A DNA stretch of 5,607 nucleotides from Methylovulum sp. (GTDB lineage: Bacteria; Pseudomonadota; Gammaproteobacteria; Methylococcales; Methylomonadaceae), in the NCBI GenBank assembly GCA_016919605.1, contig JACXTQ010000277.1, positions 1-5,607 on the forward strand, read 5' to 3'. The notes under the pieces were generated by a model. That model saw only the letters and a program-made list of their open reading frames with translations. It ran no database searches and was not told where the DNA came from. Below, one piece after another: positions 1 to 5,010 of this stretch. The translations under genes and the position numbers were made by a program. The first letter of the stretch is position 1, and each line of letters opens with the position of its first letter.

Positions 1-758
1 AACGGCTGTTCACACACCACACAAGGCAACCCTGCGCGACCGTAAACCCGCAGTTGCTGCTTGAAATAGCCGGGGTTTCCGGCTTCATTAACAAAATTTC
101 GTAACGTTGTGCCACCTTGCTCAATCGCGTTTTTCAACACGACACGAATGCTCTCAGCGAGCGTCTGGTAACGCGATAAAGCAATTTTTCCAGCATGGCG
201 CGAAGGCAAAATACCTGCCATAAATAATGCTTCATTGGCATAAATATTACCGACACCAACGACAATATGGCTATCCATAATGAAAGACTTGACGGGTACT
301 TTTCGGTTTCTGGATAAGCTATAAAGCAGCTCGCCGTTAAAATCCGATAATAGCGGCTCCGGCCCTAAATCCTTGAGCAAGGAATGATCTAAGATCGACT
401 CAGTTGTCCATAGAATCGCCCCGAACCGACGCGGATCATTAAAGCGCAAAACAGTATCAGCACCGAAAGCGATATCGATATGGTCGTGTTTACCGGCAGC
501 CTGCCCGTCCGTAATGATCCGCAAACTGCCGGACATACCCAAATGCACTAATAATGTACCGGCATTAGTAGTCAATAACAGATACTTTGCCCGTCTTTGC
601 ACAGACTGAATAGTCAGGCCTGTTAATGTCTCCGCAAGCGTTTCCGGCACTGGCCAGCGCAAACGGGGCTGGCGAACAATAACCTCGGTGACCGTTCGGT
701 TTTCAATATGCGGCGCAATGCCGTAGCGGGTAGTTTCAACTTCCGGTAATTCAGGCAT
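1..758 (-). CDS. mutM: Formamidopyrimidine-DNA glycosylase (Fpg/MutM), C-terminus cut by window edge
   Basis: Base-excision repair enzyme that removes oxidised purines such as 8-oxoguanine and nicks the abasic site by beta/delta elimination. The minus-strand frame is open without a stop for 252 codons. The start is fixed by the invariant N-terminus MPELPEVET, where Pro2 is the Schiff-base nucleophile after Met removal and Glu3 is catalytic. Other family hallmarks are Lys58 in RRAKYLLL, HLGMSG at about 72-77 with the intercalating Met75, NDPRRFG at about 107-113 (Arg111 and Phe112 fill the space left by the flipped base), and GVGNIYANEALF at about 168-179 with the DNA-binding Asn171. The first zinc-finger pair, Cys246-x2-Cys249, is present. 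The second pair lies off the left edge; the family is usually about 270 residues, so roughly 20 are missing. No frameshift was found. It is divergent from the carbonic anhydrase operon and is a housekeeping gene without an obvious functional link to it. No strong Shine-Dalgarno precedes the ATG. Confidence 0.97.
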   Translation of the reverse strand, partial: MPELPEVETTRYGIAPHIENRTVTEVIVRQPRLRWPVPETLAETLTGLTIQSVQRRAKYLLLTTNAGTLLVHLGMSGSLRIITDGQAAGKHDHIDIAFGADTVLRFNDPRRFGAILWTTESILDHSLLKDLGPEPLLSDFNGELLYSLSRNRKVPVKSFIMDSHIVVGVGNIYANEALFMAGILPSRHAGKIALSRYQTLAESIRVVLKNAIEQGGTTLRNFVNEAGNPGYFKQQLRVYGRAGLPCVVCEQP

Positions 759-792
759 GACAACAGGAATCTCATGTAGATTGGAATTCAGT

Positions 793-821
793 TTTATAAA
801 TAAAAAGCGTGCAAATATGAA
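793..821 (-). promoter_or_regulatory. Candidate sigma70 promoter for mutM
   Basis: Read on the minus strand, a -35-like TTCATA (816-821, 4 of 6 to TTGACA) is followed by exactly 17 bases and a -10-like TATAAA (793-798, 5 of 6 to TATAAT). Transcription would start near 786, giving a leader of about 28 nt before the mutM ATG at 758. The placement is sensible, but this is a consensus match in AT-rich DNA, where such matches arise by chance. Confidence 0.42.
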
Positions 822-918
822 AACTATAAACAGCCAGAACAAAGATACCAGATAGACCTATTAAAAGAAGCATAAAAATCCGAAAAAGGGATGACTTAAA
901 ATCGAACAAAGTGCTGAT

Positions 919-937
919 CCGGTCTTCTAAAAACCGG
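919..937. repeat. Short GC-rich inverted repeat in the spacer
   Basis: The arms CCGGT (919-923) and ACCGG (933-937) form a perfect 5-bp inverted repeat around a 9-base loop, and the right arm lies within the palindrome AACCGGTT (932-939). It stands out in otherwise AT-rich DNA. It could be a small operator or a weak hairpin. A terminator role is unlikely, because the flanking genes are transcribed away from this point on both sides. Confidence 0.3.
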
Positions 938-995
938 TTTAATTCGTTTACCGCACAGCCATAAAATTTATTTATGATTTAAATATCGTAAATAC

Positions 996-1010
996 CTATA
1001 TCAAATATAG
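996..1010. repeat. Perfect 6-bp inverted repeat CTATAT-CAA-ATATAG
   Basis: CTATAT (996-1001) and ATATAG (1005-1010) are perfect reverse complements separated by CAA, and are followed by a T-rich run on the plus strand (1011-1035). A 15-bp dyad about 130 bp upstream of the carbonic anhydrase start would suit a regulator-binding site. As a hairpin it is weak because its arms contain a single G-C pair. AT-rich sequence raises the chance of such a palindrome arising randomly. Confidence 0.3.
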
Positions 1011-1140
1011 TTTTATTCTATTTTACTATTTATTTGCTTCAGTCTATTTTATATGCCAGCCTGATGAGCCATTTGCTCTAACTTAAGTTGCTATTCCCGA
1101 CATATAAACTTCCGATCTATTTGTTAACTACTAAACAATC

Positions 1141-1782
1141 ATGAAAACATTAACTAAAGAAATGCAAGCCGCGATTACCCCAGCAATAGCGTTAGATTTG
1201 TTGAAAGAAGGCAATAACCGCTTTATCAGTAATTTAAAGGTTAACCGCAATTTGTTGGAGCAAGCCAATGAAACCTCAGACGGGCAACATCCGTTTGCAG
1301 TGATTTTAAGTTGCATAGACTCGCGCACCTCGGTAGAGTTGATTTTCGATCAGGGCTTGGGTGATGTGTTTAGCATCCGCATCGCCGGAAATATAATTAA
1401 TGAAGACATCTTGGGTAGCATGGAGTTTGGCTGCAAAGTCGCGGGTGCCAAAATTATTGTTGTGTTGGGACATAGCAAATGCGGGGCGATTAAGGGGGCT
1501 TGCGATCATGTGGAAATGGGTAATTTGACCGCCTTGTTAAGCAAAATTCAGCCAGCGGTTTATGACGAAAAAACCGAGGTTGCTCAGCGTAACGCTGACA
1601 ATGCCGAATTTGTCGAAAAAGTTGCCAGCCTCAATGTCAAGCGCACAGTTAAAGCCATTGTTGAACGCAGCCCGATTTTAAAAACGATGCTGGACGCAGG
1701 CGAAATTGGCATTATCGGCGGTATCCATGACATCAGTTCCGGTGAAGTTAGTTTTTATGAAGACACAATGAATATACGATGA
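1141..1782 (+). CDS. Beta-class carbonic anhydrase
   Basis: Cytoplasmic zinc enzyme interconverting CO2 and bicarbonate; 213 residues, a normal length for a beta-class enzyme, and no signal peptide. The active site is complete. Cys58, His111 and Cys114 match the three zinc ligands (SCIDSR at 57-62 and GHSKCGA at 110-116). Asp60 and Arg62 form the conserved catalytic dyad, and the IRIAGN segment at 79-84 is typical of the family. The C-terminal IIGGIHDISSGEV at 191-203 matches the closing strand seen in beta-CAs. The ATG at 1141 was chosen because the N-terminal helix (ALDLLKEGNNRF, 17-28) needs little more ahead of it; Met8 is an alternative. No Shine-Dalgarno precedes the ATG. Its stop codon overlaps the ABC transporter start as ATGA, so the two are very probably co-transcribed and translationally coupled. 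I assign no symbol because beta-CAs carry several names (can, cynT) that sequence reading alone cannot separate. Confidence 0.95.
   Translation: MKTLTKEMQAAITPAIALDLLKEGNNRFISNLKVNRNLLEQANETSDGQHPFAVILSCIDSRTSVELIFDQGLGDVFSIRIAGNIINEDILGSMEFGCKVAGAKIIVVLGHSKCGAIKGACDHVEMGNLTALLSKIQPAVYDEKTEVAQRNADNAEFVEKVASLNVKRTVKAIVERSPILKTMLDAGEIGIIGGIHDISSGEVSFYEDTMNIR
1779..1782 (+). promoter_or_regulatory. ATGA stop/start overlap coupling carbonic anhydrase to the ABC gene
   Basis: The ATG (1779-1781) of the transporter overlaps the TGA (1780-1782) of the carbonic anhydrase. No clear Shine-Dalgarno lies in the preceding 15 bases, so translation of the transporter probably depends on termination-reinitiation by ribosomes finishing the carbonic anhydrase. 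The overlap is seen directly; the coupling is inferred. Confidence 0.75.
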
Positions 1783-3446
1783 GTAACCAAACCCCTTTCG
1801 CACGCCTCAGACAACTGATCCAAATAGAACACCAAGACATCGGTACCTTGCTGGCTTATGGCCTTGGCGTTGGTTTGATGTCTTTGGCGACGCCTGTTGC
1901 TGTGCAAGCCCTGGTGAATACCATCGCTTTTGGCGCCTTGCTGCAACCTTTGTTTGTGTTGACCTTGGTGCTGTTGGTTTTGGTTGGGGTCAGCAATATG
2001 CTGGTAGGTATGCAGTTTTATGTGGTTGATATGCTGCAACGACGTTTGTTTGTGCGTTTTTTTGGTGAAGCCGCAAAACATTTGCAACAAGCCGTGCATT
2101 CTAGCCGCGATCACCATTATTTGCCGGAATTGGCTAACCGTTTTCTGGACGTGGTGACACTGCAAAAAACCGCTTCGGTGTTGTTGCTGGAAACGTTAGG
2201 TTACGTTTTGCAAACACTTATCGGTATGGTGTTACTGGCGTTTTACCATCCTTTGTTGCTGGCTTTTGATTTGTTTTTAGTCAGCATGTTGGCCTTAATC
2301 CTGTTTGTCATGGGCAGAAACGGTTTAACGACGGCAATTGCCCAATCAAAAGCCAAATACGCGGCCTTGGCATGGTTGGAGAATATCGCCGGCAACACCA
2401 TTTTAGGTAAATCGGCGGGAAATAATGCGTTTTTAGCTGAAAAAACCAATGCCATTGCCCATGAGTATTTGGCTGCCAGTTCCAAGCATTTTAGCGTTTT
2501 AGCAAGGCAAAATACGGGCGCGTTGATTTTACATACCTTGGCAAACACTTTATTGTTGGGCATGGGCGGTTGGATGGTGATTGAGCATCAACTCAGTTTA
2601 GGGCAATTGATTGCCGCCGAGTTGGTGGTCAGCGCGATGATTTACGGCCTGACCCGTTTAGGTAAAACTTTAGACAATTATTACGAATTGCTGGTTAGCT
2701 TAGACAAAATCAGTCATGTGATAGAGTTGCCGCAAGAAGCCAGCCAAGCCAGTGTCATGCCAAACAATGACCAAGCTTATAAGGTCGATTTGTACGGCGT
2801 GGCCTTACCGGAAAGCCAATATAGCGACGTACTGCGGCGCATTGATTTGCATCTTTACCCAGGGGAAAGTCTGGTGATTAGTGAAGGGGCGGAGCGGGGT
2901 AGCTTGTTGGATGTTTTGTATGGATTGCGTTCGCCTAGTAGCGGTTATGTTTGTCTTAACCAACAGGATTTACGCGATTTTCATTTAGGTTTATTGCGTG
3001 ACAATGTCGCCTTGGTGCGTGATGCTGAAATTATCGAAGCATCGGTGTTGGATAATTTGTGTTTGGGACGTGATTTGCCATTGACCGATTTACACCAAGG
3101 TCTGGCGCAAGTCGGGTTATTGGAAACGGTGTTGTCCTTGCCTGAGGGTTTGCATAGCGAATTGGCGTGTAATGGTTTGCCCTTAACACCAGAACAATGC
3201 TTGCGCTTGACTTTGGCAAGGGCGTTAGTGGCTAATCCCCGTTTATTACTGTTAGATAGTGTGTTGGATAAAATGGATAAACGCTTCCTGCCTTTAGTGA
3301 TGACAGCGTTATTTGCCGAAGTGGCGTCTTGGACGCTGCTTATCACCAGCCATGATCCGCAAGTGATAGCGCGTAGTCCGCGCCATGCGCGTATTGAACA
3401 CGGTATTTTGGTCGAAATGCTTTCAGGACAAACAGGTAAAGAGTGA
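1779..3446 (+). CDS. ABC exporter half-transporter with degenerate ATPase domain
   Basis: A 555-residue fusion of an exporter-type membrane domain and a nucleotide-binding domain (NBD). Hydrophobic segments at about 21-46, 55-85, 135-155, 157-179, 247-269 and 273-295 fit the six-helix exporter fold. There is no N-terminal C39 peptidase domain, since the first helix begins near residue 21. The NBD (about 335-555) aligns along its length, but key motifs are altered. The Walker A region reads SEGAERGSLL (368-377), with Arg373 where the lysine belongs. The Q-loop region reads VRDAEI (413-418), with no glutamine. The signature is LTPEQ (469-473) instead of LSGGQ. Walker B is LLLLDS (489-494), with Ser494 replacing the catalytic glutamate. 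The H-loop His525 (SHDP) remains, as does ARAL after the signature. The frame is intact with no internal stop, so this looks like a maintained protein rather than a pseudogene. It starts within the carbonic anhydrase stop (ATGA) with no good Shine-Dalgarno, and is followed at once by the adaptor gene. ATP hydrolysis by this protein alone is doubtful; it may pair with another ATPase. Confidence 0.9.
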   Translation: MSNQTPFARLRQLIQIEHQDIGTLLAYGLGVGLMSLATPVAVQALVNTIAFGALLQPLFVLTLVLLVLVGVSNMLVGMQFYVVDMLQRRLFVRFFGEAAKHLQQAVHSSRDHHYLPELANRFLDVVTLQKTASVLLLETLGYVLQTLIGMVLLAFYHPLLLAFDLFLVSMLALILFVMGRNGLTTAIAQSKAKYAALAWLENIAGNTILGKSAGNNAFLAEKTNAIAHEYLAASSKHFSVLARQNTGALILHTLANTLLLGMGGWMVIEHQLSLGQLIAAELVVSAMIYGLTRLGKTLDNYYELLVSLDKISHVIELPQEASQASVMPNNDQAYKVDLYGVALPESQYSDVLRRIDLHLYPGESLVISEGAERGSLLDVLYGLRSPSSGYVCLNQQDLRDFHLGLLRDNVALVRDAEIIEASVLDNLCLGRDLPLTDLHQGLAQVGLLETVLSLPEGLHSELACNGLPLTPEQCLRLTLARALVANPRLLLLDSVLDKMDKRFLPLVMTALFAEVASWTLLITSHDPQVIARSPRHARIEHGILVEMLSGQTGKE

Positions 3447-3448
3447 TG
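3434..3448 (+). promoter_or_regulatory. Start-site region of the adaptor gene (AGG, overlapping GTG and ATG)
   Basis: The ABC gene ends at TGA 3444-3446. Two in-frame starts for the adaptor overlap it: GTG 3443-3445 (4-bp overlap) and ATG 3446-3448 (1-bp TGATG overlap). An AGG at 3434-3436 sits 9 bases before the ATG and 6 before the GTG, and could serve either. I prefer the ATG because it is the stronger initiator and both give nearly the same protein. Confidence 0.5.
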
Positions 3449-4798
3449 AGTCACACAGATACAGAACATGTGCTCAAAGCTATGGACAAAGCGTCGACCG
3501 CCCCTTTGGCGCATAAGCTCGCCCGTTCATTAATATTAGTGTTTATTTTGTTGTTGGTGTTTTTGGCGTTCACGCCTTGGCAACAAAACGTACGTGGTTA
3601 CGGGCGTGTGGTTGCCTACGCGCCAGCCGAACGCCAGCAAATCATCAGTGCGCAAGTCGAAGGCCGGATTGCAAAATGGCAGGTTCGGGAAGGCTCGCGG
3701 GTTAGACAGGGTGAAATATTGGCGGAAATCGTCGATAACGACCCGTTGTTTATGGAACGGATCAAGGGCGAATTACAAAGCTATCAGGCCAAACAAGCCG
3801 CGACCGATAACCGCGTCGAAACCTTCCGTGAGCAGTTGCGAATGGCGGAGCAGGCCAGACCACAAGCTTTATCCGCTGCTGAATCGCGCATCAATATGGC
3901 AAAACAACGCCGTAACGCGGCCGAACAAACAGTCACGGCAGCAAAAGCGGCACGGCAAACGGCGGATTTGAATTTGTCCAGACAACAGCAATTACAAGGC
4001 AAAGGCTTGGCTTCCAGACGGACCTTGGAATTGTCGCAATTGGAAATGGCGCAGCGCAGGACCGAAGTGGAACGCGCCCAAGCGAGTTTGGCGGCGGCAA
4101 GCAGTGAAGTCGAGGCGATTAACGCAGATCGGCAGAAATTAGCTGCCGATACACTGGCCTCCATAGAAAAAGCTCGTGCGGAATTGAACAAGGCCATTGA
4201 AGACCAAAATACGGTACGCGGTGAAGTATTGAAACTGCAAACCCGTTTGGCGCGTCAACAAACCCAGACAGTTGTCGCCCCGCGAGATGCAACTGTGTTC
4301 CGCTTACTAGCCAATCCTGGCGCAGAAATGGTCAAACCAGGCCAGCCATTGGCGATTTTAGTGCCGGACACCGCCGAACGCGCGGTGGAGTTGTGGGTGG
4401 ATGGTAATGATCTACCCTTGATTGTCACCAATACCCATGTGCGTTTGCAATTTGAAGGCTATCCCGCCATCCAGTTTGGTGGTTGGCCGGAGTTTTCGGC
4501 GGGATCATTCGGTGGGCAAGTGAGCTTGATTGATGCGACTGACGACGGCAAAGGCCATTTTCGGATTTTAGTCACACCCGATGGTGCAGACCATATTGCT
4601 TGGCCTGACAAACGCTTTTTACGCCAAGGTGTCAGGGCGAATGGTTGGGTATTGCTGGGACAAGTTACCTTGGGCTACGAATTGTGGCGGATATTTAACG
4701 GTTTCCCACCTTTGGTATTGCCTGAACCCGAATTAATGCAGCAGGGTAAAGAAGGCAAAAGCCTGGATAGTGGGAGTAAAGACGATAAAAAAATATAG
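3446..4798 (+). CDS. HlyD-family membrane fusion protein (periplasmic adaptor)
   Basis: A 450-residue adaptor (from ATG 3446) that would bridge an inner-membrane transporter and an outer-membrane channel. A cytoplasmic N-tail is followed by one membrane anchor at about 28-44 (LILVFILLLVFLAF). The split lipoyl domain is visible as VEGRIAKWQVREGSRVRQGE (71-90) and again as APRDATVFRLLANPGAEMVK (278-297). Between them, about 103-272, is a long Ala/Gln/Arg/Glu-rich helical hairpin. Its turn contains Arg179, Leu183 and Ser190, matching the R-x3-L-x6-S tip pattern of adaptors that dock to TolC. Beta-barrel and membrane-proximal regions follow (about 310-400), then a conserved-looking segment LLGQVTLGYELWRIFNGFPP (403-422). 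The last 20 or so residues are a hydrophilic Gly/Lys/Asp/Ser-rich tail without recognised function. The gene overlaps the ABC stop codon and is the last tightly packed gene before a 212-bp gap to the TolC-like gene. Which substrate it serves cannot be told from the sequence. Confidence 0.93.
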   Translation: MSHTDTEHVLKAMDKASTAPLAHKLARSLILVFILLLVFLAFTPWQQNVRGYGRVVAYAPAERQQIISAQVEGRIAKWQVREGSRVRQGEILAEIVDNDPLFMERIKGELQSYQAKQAATDNRVETFREQLRMAEQARPQALSAAESRINMAKQRRNAAEQTVTAAKAARQTADLNLSRQQQLQGKGLASRRTLELSQLEMAQRRTEVERAQASLAAASSEVEAINADRQKLAADTLASIEKARAELNKAIEDQNTVRGEVLKLQTRLARQQTQTVVAPRDATVFRLLANPGAEMVKPGQPLAILVPDTAERAVELWVDGNDLPLIVTNTHVRLQFEGYPAIQFGGWPEFSAGSFGGQVSLIDATDDGKGHFRILVTPDGADHIAWPDKRFLRQGVRANGWVLLGQVTLGYELWRIFNGFPPLVLPEPELMQQGKEGKSLDSGSKDDKKI

Positions 4799-4825
4799 GT
4801 TGGGTTAGCGATAGCGTAACTCAAC
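4799..4825. repeat. REP-like hairpin abutting the adaptor stop codon
   Basis: The arms GTTGGGTTA (4799-4807) and TAACTCAAC (4817-4825) pair over 9 bp with one G-U wobble, around the 9-base loop GCGATAGCG. The first arm begins at the base directly after the adaptor's TAG. From general knowledge, palindromes with GGTTGGGTTA/TAACCCAACC arms recur as dispersed extragenic repeats in many bacterial genomes, so this is probably a REP-type element. It could also shield the 3' end of the upstream mRNA. No T-run follows on the plus strand, so it is not a classical intrinsic terminator for the operon. Confidence 0.6.
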
Positions 4826-4833
4826 AAAATAAT

Positions 4834-4861
4834 TTAACAATATGATTTTTATCATTTAAAT
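4834..4861 (+). promoter_or_regulatory. Weak promoter candidate with an internal dyad, upstream of the TolC-like gene
   Basis: TTAACA (4834-4839, 5 of 6 to TTGACA) and TTAAAT (4856-4861, 4 of 6 to TATAAT) are spaced by 16 bases. The spacer holds the perfect dyad ATGAT-TTTT-ATCAT (4842-4855), where a repressor or activator site could sit. The implied leader of about 140 nt would include the 27-bp dyad at 4910-4936. The -10 match is poor and the region is AT-rich, so this is suggestive only. Confidence 0.25.
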
Positions 4862-4909
4862 ATTAACTTAACGGTAGTTTAAAAAAACCTGTAAGCGTTA
4901 AGAATATTC

Positions 4910-4936
4910 CTGGAATCGGTTACAAACCCATTCCAG
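4910..4936. repeat. 27-bp interrupted dyad between adaptor and TolC-like genes
   Basis: The arms CTGGAAT (4910-4916) and ATTCCAG (4930-4936) are perfect reverse complements. Nested inside, after one C/C mismatch, GGTT (4918-4921) pairs with AACC (4925-4928) around the loop ACA. In total 11 of 12 possible pairs form. As RNA this is a stable hairpin about 75 bases upstream of the TolC-like start. As DNA it is a symmetric site suited to a dimeric regulator. It could also be a dispersed palindromic repeat. No T-run follows on the plus strand, so a simple intrinsic terminator is not indicated. Confidence 0.55.
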
Positions 4937-5010
4937 CTACAGCGTGTGATAGCGCCAATCCTTTACTACCCCTTTCATGATGATGTGATCAACCAATTGA
5001 CAATACAACA

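Larger units (their letters stand above)
759..1140. other. AT-rich divergent intergenic spacer (382 bp), no gene seen
   Basis: This spacer separates the divergent starts of mutM (minus) and the carbonic anhydrase gene (plus), so it must hold promoters for both unless the plus-strand genes are read from elsewhere. I see no convincing ORF or RNA gene. It is clearly more AT-rich than the flanking genes, most of all between about 960 and 1055. A possible -10 for the plus-strand operon is TATAAA at 1103-1108, which would give a leader of about 26 nt, but I find no acceptable -35 at 16-18 bp from it. The last 20 bases before the ATG at 1141 contain no purine-rich Shine-Dalgarno. A short TTGTT/AACAA inverted repeat (1121-1125 and 1134-1138) abuts that start codon. 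Confidence 0.7.

Noticed and set aside
1755..2165. Minus-strand open frame of 136 codons inside the ABC gene
   Set aside because: It lies opposite a strongly supported membrane domain. Its His/Gln-rich composition (QNQQHQGQHKQRLQQG) is typical of an antisense shadow of Leu/Val-rich coding sequence.
1779..3446. ABC gene as a pseudogene because of its lost ATPase motifs
   Set aside because: The frame is uninterrupted over 555 codons, the flanking genes are coupled to it, and the membrane domain and NBD framework are preserved, which favours a maintained non-canonical protein.
2981..3514. Minus-strand open frame of 177 codons across the ABC/adaptor junction
   Set aside because: It lies antisense to two well-supported genes and to their coupled junction, with no recognisable domain.
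3594..4197. Overlapping frames of 125 (plus) and 137 (minus) codons in the adaptor hairpin region
   Set aside because: Both are out-of-frame shadows of the coiled-coil coding sequence, with compositions expected from its Ala/Gln/Arg codons.
4784..4825. Hairpin after the adaptor gene as an intrinsic terminator
   Set aside because: No T-run follows on the plus strand. A T-run does follow on the minus strand, but about 5 bases from the stem, and no minus-strand gene ends there.
4941..4990. Two TGTGA motifs (4945-4949, 4984-4988) as a CRP site
   Set aside because: Neither has a matching TCACA half-site at 6-bp spacing, so they are single pentamers expected by chance.
4997..5002. Perfect TTGACA as a -35 box for the TolC-like gene
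   Set aside because: It lies only 8 bases before the ATG, so a -10 would fall inside the coding sequence, and no TATAAT-like hexamer is present at 16-18 bp.
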